Assembly: GCA_950106755.1 (NCBI GenBank)
Contig: OX467084.1
Span: 3,906,001-3,970,000 of the forward strand
DNA length: 64,000 bases
Reading direction: 5' to 3'
Origin: Climacium dendroides
Lineage: Eukaryota > Streptophyta > Bryopsida > Hypnales > Climaciaceae
In this document: in pieces, positions 34,989 to 47,309 of the stretch
Layout: each line of letters opens with the position of its first letter
Numbering within the stretch: position 1 is the stretch's first letter
Program-made: the position numbers and the translations under genes
The notes under the pieces: model-generated
Seen by the model: only the letters and a program-made list of their open reading frames with translations
Databases searched by the model: none
Told to the model about the DNA's origin: nothing

Positions 34989-35180
34989 TTAATTGTCTTG
35001 TTCCCACCAAACAACCGCAAGGCCGCTAACCCGAGTCACTAGAAGCAGCATCTTTTCAAATCGACGACTCACAGCCCGCATCTCCTTCAAATTGTCTCGG
35101 ATTCCCCTCACCACTTCAAAAACTGCAGTTACGCTCTCGCGCACCACATTTTTCTCACGTCTTCTTCTGGAATCCTCCAT
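34989..35180 (-). CDS. Small hypothetical protein, 63 aa (left arm)
   Basis: ATG in AACCATGG context. Basic N-terminus (MEDSRRRREKN), predicted helix, then a hydrophobic stretch MLLLVTRVSGLAVVWW near the end, perhaps a membrane anchor. Mirrored in the right arm at 60,307-60,498. Family unknown. Confidence 0.4.
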   Translation of the reverse strand: MEDSRRRREKNVVRESVTAVFEVVRGIRDNLKEMRAVSRRFEKMLLLVTRVSGLAVVWWEQDN

Positions 35181-35949
35181 GGTTGATATCCAAGCTTCCT
35201 CCAATTTTGGAACTTCGAAATGATCTCTTATCGGAAATAAGGAGACAACGTATTCCTAGGTATTCCCAGCGAATTCAAATCGACGAGGAAACAGCACCTC
35301 TTCCGCTTGAGTGCTTGGCCAAATTCCAGCCCCGAGGGCCGAAGAGTTCAGACCTTTACAAGTACTCCACACAGGCCATGACTCCCAAGGACTCAAATAA
35401 CTGTCAGGCCTGTAGACATTATTACCGAATGTGACGATTAATTTCGCTTCGAACACACATTTAATCTTACTGGTAGAATACAATTTGCACTCAGGAGCCT
35501 CACCGCTACTAACAGTACCTGCCGAACAGGTAAAGCGAATTTTAATCCTGAGATGAATGGCACAGAGGCAGTTCGATCTGACTTACATTATGCTCCTCCA
35601 ACAGGTCATTGACAACAGCTTGAGGAAACATCCGGCGATAACCTTGATTCCGCATAACGAGAGCATCAGCTAGACTTCCTCGCGATTCTCCGTCAATGCC
35701 AACGCCGACAAAGGAGGGCTCCGGCCCCAAATTGCATCACAATCATACCGCAGGAGTGAAATATTATCGTACACCATTGATACCACTAAGCTACACAGCC
35801 AAATCCACACCCTACACTGGTTGATACCTGGCCGAGTAGCTCCAAAACGGGTAGGAAGGAAGCCAGTTTTCCGACTCGCGAGACTTCCCAATGTAACGCT
35901 TCCCGAGTTGCGAGGCATCAGGCATCGCGGGCTGCGAGCCTTCTGGCAG

Positions 35950-35957
35950 TATAAAAT
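35950..35957 (+). promoter_or_regulatory. TATA box of AP2 copy B
   Basis: TATAAAAT, same context and spacing as in copy A. Confidence 0.55.
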
Positions 35958-36127
35958 CCCCAGCCTTCCCAAAGTTACTGTCATTCAGATCATTTCATTG
36001 GGCTTAGGTTTCGCGTGTGTCTGCGCTAGCTACCTTCTTCGTTCTCTGTCCATCACACTAGCTGCTGTATGTTAGTCGCGTTGCTCTACTTAACTTAAGT
36101 TCATTTCAATCCATTGATTTCAGCGAA

Positions 36128-37514
36128 ATGGAAGTATCACTGTCCAACATGAATTGGGATTCAGGTTCGAACACCTCGGACAACTCCACCGCGACCTCAG
36201 CGGCGGATTGTAACGTCGCTCCTTCAGATTACTATCAGCGGCTGTTGCGTGATGAAGACACGACTCCGACCCCTCAAGTGGACCATGCCAACGTTCTCCA
36301 AAACTTGGATGACCTGGAACAGTTCCTGGAACAGCTGGACGACTGGGAGCGTGCACCGGAACTGAATTGGGAGCCTTCACAAGATCTGCCTTGGGTGCCC
36401 TTGGAGGAGCTTGAGTGCCCCCTGACGAGTCAGACCGGACCAGTCGAGTTTCACACCGTCGATCAGTCGGAAGAGTCTCACGAAATGGGAGGACAGCATG
36501 AATCCGGACTGGATGCGGAATGCGGCGGAGTATGTTCAGATGATCACATCGATGAAGCCTCCTCGCCACCTGTGTTGCCTTCCGACGAGAAGAACACGAT
36601 CGGGGTCACATTCCACGAGAAGAACAAGCAATGGGAGGCGCACTTGTGGATCAAGGGCGTACGGCTGCGCGGACGCAAGAAGAAGGGCGCCCAGATCTTT
36701 CTGGGCAACTTTGAAACTGTGGAGGAGGCCAGAGTGGCGCACGACAGGGCGGCCATCAAATTCAAGGTAAAGTCGCATTCAAATGTAGTGTAAAAAGTTT
36801 GGGGCATGAATTGTGCCCAACAATTAATTTCCACTGGTCCCTGTTGTAAAGCATGAACTGCCACCATGGTACGGTCCAAATGTCCAGATTCGCATTTCAC
36901 GAGGCACCTAAGTATCTAGGAATCTAGATCAACAACTGCCGTAAGTAGGTACTACAACTCCGATTTGTACACTAGCTTGTAAGGCACACTTTTCTGAAAC
37001 ACGTGGTCCATTTCCACGACATGTACAGATGCCACCCAATAAGAGAGGGGCGCCTTACCCGTTGAACTTTCCTGCGACCGTTCAAGCCAGCTACATGGAG
37101 GAGCACGCCCACTGGACCACTCGCGACTTCTTGTGGAAGATCCGGCGCACGTCGAACAAGTTCAGCAAAGGCAAGAGCAGCTTGAAAGGGGTGACCGTGA
37201 AGAAACGATCAGTGAAGCGCGGCAAGGAGTGGACGGTCAGATATGAATCCAAGCTCAGTTTGACGGCCAAGGAGGTCGGGGACGACTTGAAGCAGACCTT
37301 CAAGTTGGGCAACTTCGAAACTGAGGAGGAGGCGGGCCGAGAGTACGACCGAGCACTCTTGTTCCTGCATCAGCATCTGCCGGAAGTGGAGCAGTTGCGG
37401 TGCATCACGAATTACAGGCCGAGCAGCTACTCCGCCGCCGACATCGAGGCCATGGAAAGCAAGCTGCCAAGGCTACATTGGAAGACTGCAGCTAGTGGAT
37501 CAGTGGCCGCATAA
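36128..37514 (+). CDS. Double-AP2-domain transcription factor, copy B
   Basis: Exons 36,128-36,766 and 37,029-37,514 with the same GT-AG intron as copy A. The 374-aa product is identical, with intact R1-linker-R2 arrangement and the acidic N-terminus. The promoter and at least 1.2 kb of downstream sequence are also duplicated, so all copies could be expressed alike. The transposon lies about 2.2 kb beyond its stop and does not disrupt it. Confidence 0.88.
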
Positions 37515-39676
37515 TTGCATTGACCGTCCGAATCTATTGTTTATTAATGATCGGTATGGATGCAATTCAACCTGACCACCGAGCTGCGCGCATGAGAGCA
37601 TGCATGCATCAGGGCTTCAAAATTTGACGGATGAGCACCTTACTCAAATTGGAGAAGGCATCTAGCTAGAGTTCAATTTTGCATATGACCGTGTTATTTA
37701 GTAATAATTCTGTTGATCAAACAGAGTATGTTCACTTACATTTATAGTAGAACTCCTCTAAGTACACTCTCCAGAAGTCAATTAAACCAATAAATCTAAC
37801 AGTCCTAGCTTGGGGAATAAAATAAGTCATAGCACTAAATGAGAGTCACCCAACAAAATGTAGTGGACCTACACCCTATCCAAAATCAATATGAATTAAA
37901 AAAAAAGAAATTGTGCAAATTGTTGTAGCAAATATTCTACTCTCAACAATATTTGTACCTTCAAGAACTCAATGCATAGATTGAATCAAGAAGAGACATA
38001 GAGATTACAAGATGAAGTGAATTGATAACTTGATACTCTATTACAAACTTATGATGCACTTATTCTTTCACTCCAATGATGAGTGCCATAGAGGATTGTA
38101 CTATAGTAGATCTCTTGAATCAAAACAAGCCTTGAAATTGTAAAGTAAGAGAATGATATGAATGTTGAAAGACAAAAATATATGCAAAACTTAGAATTGT
38201 TCAATTTGTGGTGCACATTAAATGGAGAGTGAAAATTATATAATTTTACATATGAAGGTTTTTATAGGCAAATTTTAAATATTTACTACAATAATGTAAA
38301 CAAAATACAAACATGATATAAGTTTCTTCCTAGACCACATCAACAAATACATATGAATAATTATGTGCACAAAACAATGCCCTTTGAAATATAACATTGA
38401 GACGTTTTTTATAACCCCCCAAGATGCTTTTGAAATGACATCCTAGTGACTGTTTTTAATGATGTTTTCTAGCATTATTCATGTTATTGTCACAATAGGG
38501 ATATATACACCAATGAATATTTGAGAGACATACTATGAGTTGTAATTATGCATAATTTATGTATGCATTTCAATGTGAAAGAGCAATTGTACTATTAAGT
38601 TAAGTAAAATAGGAGTGCATTGTCAAATTTGAAATATTGTACACATTCTCTAAACCAATATTAGGTGTGATTTACCTAAAACTTGCATTCATTATGCAGG
38701 GGAATGGAAGTGGAGAAAAACTTTCACCATCTTTCTAAGAAATACATTTTAATCAGTTATATGAAGAGAATCTTTAGAATTTAGAAGGCTCTCTCAAGGT
38801 CCATTCTTTTCCTAATGCATTACCATATTTTGTGCGTTTTGTTGATTTTCTTTATATTTTAAATTGTGTGAATATACTACTTTTATTATTTTATTATTTT
38901 TTGTTTAAATAATTTGATATAAATATACATTTCAAAGTCATATTATAGAATTTTTTAGGATTTTAGATCACTAGCTTCCAATAATGTCAAGTTTTATCAT
39001 GGTTTTAAAAATATTTCTTTGAAGGTATAGGAATGTCATTTGAAGATTATACCGGTAATCCTATTTCAATCCATGCATGGAAAATTATTTATAACTAAAA
39101 AAGAAAAAAATACTCAATCTTAGGCAACAAGAAAAAATTGTACAAACTTAAAATAAAATTTCTAGTTAGTTTTCTTTTCATTGGATGTGTAGAAAGCTTT
39201 AATTTATTCCATTTAGATAAATAATGTACATAAAAGTTATGAAGGTCATGTTTTGTAGGATATGACAACATTTTCATGAAAAAATGACATGTAGAAATAT
39301 ATTTTTGAACCCAATTTTCACTTTTTTTAAATTCAATTCTTCACTATGAAGATTAAAATCTCATACCCCATAAATCTATAGTATTAAATACAATAAAATG
39401 GAGTTTAGAAGATTCAAACTTTCAAAGTCTATCAAAAAAATCTACTTTTTACTTTCAACATTGGTATCTTACAATACTCGGTCAAAGTTCCTCAATTTTT
39501 TTCCACACATTTTGATTGAAGTCTAGTTATGTAAGATCTTGGAGTTAAATATGCAAATAAAGTATAAGATTTTTTTTCCCTCTTATATTGCTTTCATTGC
39601 AATTTGGACTATAAATGATTGTTTTCTATTTTCATAGATGTGGCTTAATTACCTAAGGCTTTAGATTAACCATATA
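37515..39676. other. AT-rich non-coding part of block B
   Basis: Nothing but duplicated AT-rich DNA; no gene. Confidence 0.55.
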
Positions 39677-39686
39677 TAGTCTATAC

Positions 39687-40656
39687 CAAGGTTGCTATTT
39701 TGTGAGCCTGTGAGCGTGAGCCTGCGAGCCTATGAGCATGAAGCTGCGAGCCTATGAGCATATGACTGTACATTTTTGTGATTTTAAAATTTAGAAGGTA
39801 CCTATGACCGAGGATTTTTTTGGTTTTTATTTTTTTATTTTTTAAATAAATAGACTATCCTATAACCGTGGATTCTTCAATAGTGATTTAATGCAAAATG
39901 AAAAGAAGAAATGGTAATTAATTTTTTTTTTTTTAGAGGGCATTCAAATCATTTGTAGTGGAATTTGTTGCCAACTTCTTTGATATGATTAGGTTTTAGG
40001 ATTTAAAGAAAAATAACATAATCCATGGACATAACTTGTGTAGTGCATTTGATCCATATCAAAGTTCCTACTTGAATTCAGTCATTTTTCACATTGAAAT
40101 GATGTCCTCTATATGTTTGTCCAAGCTAAAGAGGAGCAACTTATTAAATGAAATAGTAAATAGATTATATGAAGTAAAATATAGATGATCTTCTAACCAT
40201 TTTTGATATTTTTTTTTTTTAGGGTGAGAAGACCACTTCACATTATCACAATAGGCAGACATAATGATTACTATATCATACAAAACTTTTACATTTATTT
40301 ATTTACTTATTTTCAGAACAAATAGAAAGAAACCATTGAGAAAAAACATGGAAACCAAGTAGAAGGCAGCTAAACCAACAAAGGCTGGCTAGACAATGAA
40401 GAGATAAGAGTAGAAAACAAAAGCCAAAAGAAACAGAAGCCTAGATGAAAAGGCCAAAGAGAGGACCCCTCTTATTAATCCTCTAAGCAAAAACTAAAGA
40501 TTTGAACCAAATAATAACTTGTACATTTTATATTCTAAAAGAAGCATACATCTAAAGAAGTTAAGGTAATAGAATACTGATGGTTTAAAGACCAAAAACA
40601 ACATATAATATTAGATAAAATGAAATCCATTAAGTGTAATGTAACAAACAAAGGAA
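39687..40656. other. Left subterminal region of the transposon
   Basis: Non-coding. The first 80 bp are a run of GTGAGCCTG, GCGAGCCTATGAGC repeats, the rest AT-rich. Confidence 0.6.
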
Positions 40657-43600
40657 TCAGAAAGAAGATGTAGACATAGACTGAGAATGGCCACTACTAT
40701 CAGCCGACGATGTCTCTGTATCTGATTCTAAAGCTTCCACATTCACAAACTTTAAAACTCGAGGATGTATATAAGTAGACTTCTTCCGTGCAGGAATGTC
40801 TTTTTCAAATGCTAAAGTAGAAGCTACAGCCTCTGCATATGACGGCATTATGTATGACTTCTCCAGGCTTGGGAAAAAAGAAGGTGAAGTGAAAAAAGGG
40901 CGCTCAATTGCCTTGTTTGAAATCATGCTGCACAAATAAAAGAAGTATTAGAACATAATTATAAATCACTTTGATGAAAAATCATATGTCTAAGGTGAAT
41001 GTAAAAGAAAAATGACAATAGCATTAGAACTACACATGTAATGCTAAAAAATAATGTTAACCGGTAGACTTACTCACATGTGAAACGAGATTTTTTGACA
41101 ATGCGTGGGACTTGAACTTCCACTGCATCTTCATCGGCGTCAAGCAAAAGAACTGTTGAGGATGGTTTAGTAACCTGTGCAATTGGGCGAATCATAGGAG
41201 CCAAAACCGCATCAAATAGGGCTTTGTCGGACTCAAGTGCAATTATGTGCCTACCCAAGTTCCTGCAAGCGTGGATTGAAGCCCCTGGTATCAAATACAA
41301 CAGAAATACAATAAGTAAGAAGACATTGGCAAGCATAAGAGAGAAGTGAAAATTAAAAACAAGCATCATTGAAGTCACTTGATAATACCTGTTGCAATAG
41401 TGCAATCCATAACAATGTCATTTAAAAATGAGCATCATTGGATTAGCATTTGCAATAATCGAGGGTCTTTTTCTCTCGCCCCTCTCCAAGGCTTGGAGTT
41501 GCAATCCATTGTCATAGTCTCCAAGTTTGTGAAATTCTGAAGGATATCATTAGCTGCCACATCCAAATTTAGTTTTGCTAAATTTGGCGGGCATGGCTGG
41601 AATTGAAACTTAGAAGGCTGAATACCGGGCAATTTCCTAACAAGCAACATAATTCCGAACCGCTATGTCTGCAAAAAATAAGATGTATAGGATTTAGTTA
41701 AATCAAAGAAGACTATGACATTCAAGGAATATAGGTATGATTTTATATAATCAAACAATGCAATAGAATCGAAAGTACAATACTAAACTATGCAAATTCT
41801 ATGTTTGACAATAAAACACCTTTAAAAAATTATAAAAATACAGAAGTGAAATGACAAAGGAATTTACCATTCTCCCTGGAGTAACAGGTGACGCCAAATG
41901 CAAAGCATTTGTTCCCCACCAATCTTTCATCGGCTCGAAAGAGTACGTAACACCGTATTGCACAATGGTAGCCTTCGTTATCGCCCTCAAAGGATATATA
42001 ATAATAACAGCTCCATCGTCATGAATATGGCCGTCACTGAATTCAAAAAACAACTGTAGCCACTCTGGATCTTCTGCATTCCACTTAGGAATGCTGGTTC
42101 CAGGTAAAGACAAACCAGGCACAGGCAAGCCCTCAGGCATGTCTCCAATAATAAGGTCGACTCGTGGGGAATCACTCTTCTTTCCTTTAAAGAGACGTTC
42201 TTTTTCCCCCTTATGCTGCAATACACATGTAATGATACGTATAAAAAAACAAATAAAATTTTATTAAATGTCAATAAAATGTATTGATCAAAGAATTCAA
42301 AGCAAGTAAAGAAACTGACCTTGTCCAGGAATTTTATAATGTCGTGGTACACCTGGGGAAGAGGATCATCTAGAACATTTTCTAAAGAATGATTCAAAAT
42401 CAACTCAGACAAGGAAATATCTGAGTCCTGTAAGAACTCAGAGGTGGATGGGCCGTGTAGCATGCCTTCTTCGCTAAGTGATGCGAAGTCTGCATCACGT
42501 TTGGTGCCGCAGGAGAAAGACCCTTGATGCTGAGAAACCTCGTCTTTCGTAGATGAAAGTGGAACTTCATCATTGGTCTTCCTCTTCCTACCCTTCTTTG
42601 GTGTCGATGCCTCTTTGGTCTCCTTCAAAGCCTTCTTTGTTAGTTTCTCCTTGGCTTTGTTCACTGCCTCGGAATTCTTCAAGGCAATTCTTTTGTCAGC
42701 TTCTTCCCGCTTCTTCAGTGCTTTAGCTCTTGCTTGCTCGTCAAGACCAGCAAAATCATTGATCTCTTCTTCATGACTGTGGGAATCAGTAGACCGTTTC
42801 AACTCCTCCTCAGACTCAGGTGTAAACTCCGGGGGGCAATCCAGGTACCAAGCACCAGTCTTCAGGTGTGCACTTGTCCACCATTGCAATTGAGACTGGG
42901 AAAACATACAATGTTCGGAATTAATATCCACCCATGTTGACAGAAAAAGGGGTAAATCGCGCTTTGCAATGGCCCCATTTTCCAACAGCTCATACTTGAA
43001 ATACCTGTAGATACAGAAAAAATTTAATCAAAATAATGAAAACATTCCAGCTTAATGCAATTCAATTCACAAAATCAAGATTATGGAACGCATGCAATCG
43101 AATTCTTACCGGAAAAGGACACGTTTCAACACTAAGTCAGTGCCATTGTGTTTTTTGAAGTCATCTGACTTCTTGAAACCGTCTTGCCCTCTGAAATGAG
43201 ACAGAAATGCTTTGTCCCAAACTAGAATCCGCCATCCCTCAACATAATCAGAAAAAATGGCCGGTTTTTTGGGTGAATCCATAACCAGCGGCAACCGGTC
43301 CTTCTTGGCAATGTCCTCAAACATTTCGGAGCCCATTTCTTCAATCTATGGAATGAAGAGAGTTTAGATATGCCAAAGAAAATATATAAAGATGATAAAA
43401 AAACATCCATCACTTCAATGAAGAAGAGTGGAATTTGAGAAAACATTAAACTGAAGAAAATTACTTACCCAAACATACCAACAAGCTTTCACTAGGAAGG
43501 CCTTCAAATCACTCTCACCAACCGGCTTCAGTGGAAACCATAACGCCTCCCGTGTTTCATTAGAACAATTCCACCATTGAAGCCACCTCACTTTATACTG

Positions 43601-44985
43601 ATTGCTGACATTCGAAGTTGCAATCAATTGCAACTTCTCAAGCGTCATCTCTGGACTGATGTTCTGTGTATAGTACCTCTCAATCTGCATCGCAAAAACA
43701 TGAAAGTTAAAATAAATCCAATAAACTTAAGCAATAAATATAGATTCTAATATTCGACTCGGTCTAGAATTTCATACCTCTTTAAGGAAATCTGGACCGA
43801 ACTGGGGATTAGCAACTGTAGTCAACTTATTCAGCTTCTGCTGCAATTTGGATGTTGTTTCCTTGGTAGCCGATTTCATCACAACCAGAATGCTTTCCGG
43901 AGATTGGTCTTTTGCTGCAGTTTCTTCTTTGAATTTTCGGACTGCCAAATCAGTTGCTGCAGCAATCTCATACTACCCACCACAAAGAAATTAACAAATT
44001 TTCTTCAAAATCAATAAAAATGAAAGAAATTCATGGAAACGTTGAATGAGATATTTTACCCGAAAAATAAATGAAGTGAAAACCTCAACCGACATCGTAT
44101 ACCAACTCTTTCGAATGCTAGTAGTGCATTGTGCCATCTCAAATTCACTCAAATGCTCTGCAAATTTGTCCAATGGAAGAACTCCGTATTTTTGGATACG
44201 ATACAACGTGTGTACTAAATTCGTTTTGATAAACGAATTTTCGGTATGCCTGCGAATCAAAAATAAGATGATAAGTAAAATTAAAATATAAACATTCATA
44301 AAAAACGAAATCAAACAAAATTGATCACTGGATGCACTTACTGGTTTATATCATGCATTGCATGCATGACTTCACCAATCCTCCCCTTCGTCTCCAAAAC
44401 TATGGAATCAACCGAGATATGCCAATCTCGATCGGTTGAATGATATTTTGAAATGTAGGATGACCACGCCATCAACCTGTGATTTCCATCACAAACAAAG
44501 AATTTCGAGTTCTGAAAGTTCTCCAAGCCTGGCGTTGCATTGAGAATGGAATTAAAGATGTCATTCTCCTCATTCCATAGTAGCCCCCATGCCTCCTTGT
44601 CAGCATTAGATACCAGCTGAATATCGCCTTGCTCGTTAGTAAGAGACACATAAAACACATTGGAACCATCTTGGTACCCATGCACAAACTCCTGTTCTAA
44701 TCGGGTGAGGTCACATTGAAGTGCAGTTCGAATTATGGGCATAATGACAAGGCGGCACAAGGGAATTCGGAGCCGAGATATTGAATTCGGTTTCAGTCTC
44801 AAAGCCGAAATCGAGGCTACTGAGTTCACTTTCTGAGACTTTCGAAAGGCATCTTCAGTGGTGAAGTCTGTTTCGGCAATCTCCTTATTCTGCACTGAAG
44901 ATGTCCTTTCTCTATCTAAATCTCCACCAGTGTGCTCCTCTTCAACACCCACACATTGTGAGCCGGGAGATTTATCTTCCACAAC
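40657..44985 (-). CDS. ParB-like domain plus permuted DNA-methyltransferase-like protein, ten exons
   Basis: Exons on the - strand: 44,985-44,342, 44,249-44,060, 43,972-43,778, 43,684-43,469, 43,345-43,110, 43,004-42,320, 42,215-41,868, 41,662-41,389, 41,284-41,074, 40,927-40,657. All are GT-AG and keep one frame for 1,089 codons. A further 5' exon with ATG 45,199 is likely but its donor is unclear. Residues about 80-220 look ParB-like: VIMPIIRTALQ.., FVCDGNHRLMAW near 165, then ISVDSIVLETKG. Residues 500-640 are Lys/Glu-rich with a KKGRKRK nuclear signal. Exon 7 has VDLIIGDMPE (about 741), at the place of the DPPY motif; exons 8-9 join into DIVMDCTIATGAS..LGRHIIALESD, like SAM motif I and the GR-x-IGIE strand. 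The IV-before-I order matches permuted N6/N4 DNA methylases. One in-frame TGA (41,437-41,435) splits it. DMPE replaces DPPY, so activity is doubtful. Confidence 0.65.
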
Positions 44986-45145
44986 CTATAAAAGACAAAA
45001 TATAAATTCATAAGTTCAATAAAGCAATTAATAAATTGGTAATAAATAAAATAGGTTATATCCAAACATCCACGTCATGAGAATGAAGTAGCCCTAATTG
45101 CGTTGAAAACAGACCCCGGAGTCCAGAGTCCCGATCACTGAAGCG

Positions 45146-45404
45146 GCCTCGGCGCCGAGGCGTATCTTGTTGGGGTTCGACATTCTGTAACCACTTCATG
45201 AACTGGATTCTTGAGGGCTGCTTGAAATCAACAAAGCATTCGCCGTACACTAACTGAAGTGCAACCGGCTCGCTTCAACAACTTGAGCCACAGGTCAACT
45301 CCGCGCCGAGGCGGACTTCTGGCAGCAGGGACTATCCCGAACCTCAGCTAGAACTCGACTTTTTGTTTGTTGAAGATAGCGACTTATGCTCCCTCGGTGC
45401 CGAG
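45146..45404. repeat. Family-2 palindromes near the ParB-like gene 5' end
   Basis: GCCTCGGCGCCGAGG at 45,146-45,160 (inside the probable first exon), a half site GCGCCGAGG at 45,303-45,311 and CCCTCGGTGCCGAG at 45,391-45,404. Confidence 0.75.
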
Positions 45405-45479
45405 ACCACAGTTCCCATGTCCCATTTCAAAGCCCTGTGCTTGATCATGGATTCAGAATGCTCGAGAACGTGAATGCAT

Positions 45480-45965
45480 GAAATTAGATGGCTTCCCTAT
45501 ACATTTGCATGAATTGATCATATGCTTCTTGCCCACATCCACGTTCGGCAGTCTCACAAATCATCACGTTAAACGTGAACACCTCCCGATCCTACATCCG
45601 GTCCAAAACTAGCCGAGCATGAACCAATGTCCTCAAACATTCCATACATATGGACTACTGCATTGTCCACATGCAAATCTGACTGAAGTCCCACTTGGAG
45701 GACATGCCTATGAACATCCTTCACCCACTGCAAACCGCCGGCACAGGAACATGGATTGAGAATGCTCGCATAAGTGAATGCATCGGGTTCGAGGCCTTCC
45801 TTTTGCATTTGCATGAACAGTTCATTCACCTCTTGCCCACATGCTCTGCAAGTCCACCACAAATTATGTTCTATGAGAGCACGTCCTGTTCCTTCATCAA
45901 GTCATAAACTCGCCAAGCATCAATCAAACTGCCACACATTTCATACATGTGGACAAGAGAATGAA
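45480..45965 (-). pseudogene. PPR protein fragment 1, degenerate
   Basis: Read on the - strand: VHMYEMCGSLIDAWRVYDLM then KEQDVLS followed by a stop where Trp is usual; after a frame change ELFMQMQKEGLEPDAFTYAS, ILNPCSCAGGLQWVKDVHRH, VLQVGLQSDLHVDNAVVHMY; later VFTFNVMICETAERGCGQEA. These are successive repeats of a plant PLS-type pentatricopeptide repeat protein (organellar RNA-binding family). Stops and frame shifts make it non-functional. It lies inside the transposon, so it is captured host sequence. Confidence 0.75.
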
Positions 45966-46330
45966 GGACTCATATGGATCTGAAATCTCAGGTGAAGCTC
46001 ACAGACCATGACACTTCCAGAAGAGCCTCTGAAAGCACACCCGTTCCTAACTGAGAGCCCAAAATCTGAAATCTTAGAACTGCAGAATCTAGGACAAGTA
46101 TAGGAATGAGAATCCAACGAGTGTTCGAAGCACTCCAATTCCAGAAGCGTGTTCAAACTATCTTGATTTCCAGATGAGAGCCCTTTCAGAATGTGCCAAT
46201 TTTATGAAATTATACCAATATAACGACTACGACCATTCAATAAATATACGTTCAAAATGACTTTTCGTTAAAGCAAACTTGTAGTCTGACCACTAGATCC
46301 TGGTTAATTCTTTTGTACATAAACCAACAT

Positions 46331-46371
46331 TTCGTTAAAGTGGCGGTATGGAATACCACCATTTCAACGAA
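46331..46371. repeat. Hairpin of back-to-back TTCGTTAAA ends
   Basis: TTCGTTAAAGTGGCGGTAT (46,331-46,349) faces its diverged complement (46,353-46,371) with a 3-nt loop; GTTGCCCAT follows. The arms match the end motif of the MITEs at 15.7 and 29.9 kb, so this is two element ends with the interior lost. Confidence 0.6.
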
Positions 46372-46571
46372 GTTGCCCATACATTATTAAAGCTTGCATT
46401 ATGGAAATTAATCCAAAGAATATGAGAAGAATCCCCAAGAATATAGAAAGGGACTTTCAAGAACTGTATGTTGAAGTCGGATAAAAGCAAGTCGTGCATA
46501 ATGAAGTCTAGTAGAAGACTTAGGCCAAGTGACTCATGGAAAAGGGTGACAAAGCAGTGAAATTCGTCAAG

Positions 46572-47148
46572 TCAATCCAGCATTATACCTTTGAGGCTCG
46601 ACCCTAAACCGCAACTGGTCAAGTGCTTAGCTAATGATTCACCAAGTTCACGCTTGACAATCTCCCATCCGCTGGCGGCAACCGGCTCCGCCGTTATTTG
46701 CACTGTTGTAGTTTCGGTGGCTAGGTCCACAGTCGCTTCTTTGACTTGTGGCTGATAGAGACAACAGCAGCTCATTAGTAACGGGCTCCTCAAGAAAATG
46801 GTTACCGAGATTTCCTAGATTTAAACTGATCAATTTGATTGATCATATTGTTCAAAAAATAGAGTTCAGACCGGGCCATATATTCTAACAATAAAGAACA
46901 CTGCCTCAGTTTGATAAAAAATTAACAAAAATTGAACCCAAGAAATTCCTCATATGGCCGACTCAAAAGTGCTAACAAAAACATAAGATCCAATTTGAGT
47001 AAACCCTTAGGTTTTTGTCTACGCATACACTCTGAAGGACACAAGGAGGAGGAATAATAATATGTTCAGACCATAATCATAAGACAAAAAGTACCTGTGC
47101 TTCTAGTATTCGTTTCAAAGATGCAGAACAACCGCCACAAGACATCCC
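46572..47148 (-). pseudogene. Captured HMA-domain exons of a PAA1/HMA6-type Cu-ATPase
   Basis: Exon 47,148-47,095 encodes GMSCGGCSASLKRILEAQ, with the metal-binding CxxC as CGGC; splice sites TTTTGCAG and CAG|GTACTT are intact. Exon 46,751-46,572 continues PQVKEATVDLATETTTVQI and WEIVKRELGESLAKHLTSCG. This is the N-terminal heavy-metal-associated domain typical of chloroplast copper ATPases (PAA1/HMA6). The membrane ATPase body is missing. Retention of the intron shows DNA-level capture by the transposon, as in Pack-MULEs. The reading frame is intact, so a truncated metal-binding peptide could be made. Confidence 0.82.
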
Positions 47149-47309
47149 CTGCAAAAGTCAGATTTGGCAAACAAATTAATGTCAATGAACAAAACTAATC
47201 CTCTGAACCAAGCGAAGGAACTAGAGGGCAGGAACATCCCCTGCAAACTCTATTTATAATATTGCAAGGTTTAAAGATCCTGTTTTCCTATCACCAAATC
47301 ATTGCAATT

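Larger units (their letters stand above)
31561..39086. repeat. Left arm of large palindrome
   Basis: The reverse complement of 56,404-64,000 with only rare substitutions (examples: 35,315, 34,012) and one indel of about 74 bp near 63,645-63,718. Mirror coordinates sum to 95,487-95,490 over most of the length. The arm is at least 7.5 kb, and its outer end is not defined because the right arm reaches the window edge. Arms this similar point to recent inversion-duplication or ongoing gene conversion. Confidence 0.92.
35420..39676. repeat. Segmental duplication block B, 5' part
   Basis: Direct copy of block A (16,895-21,150). Interrupted by the 15-kb transposon at 39,687 and resumed at 54,696-55,578. 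Confidence 0.9.
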
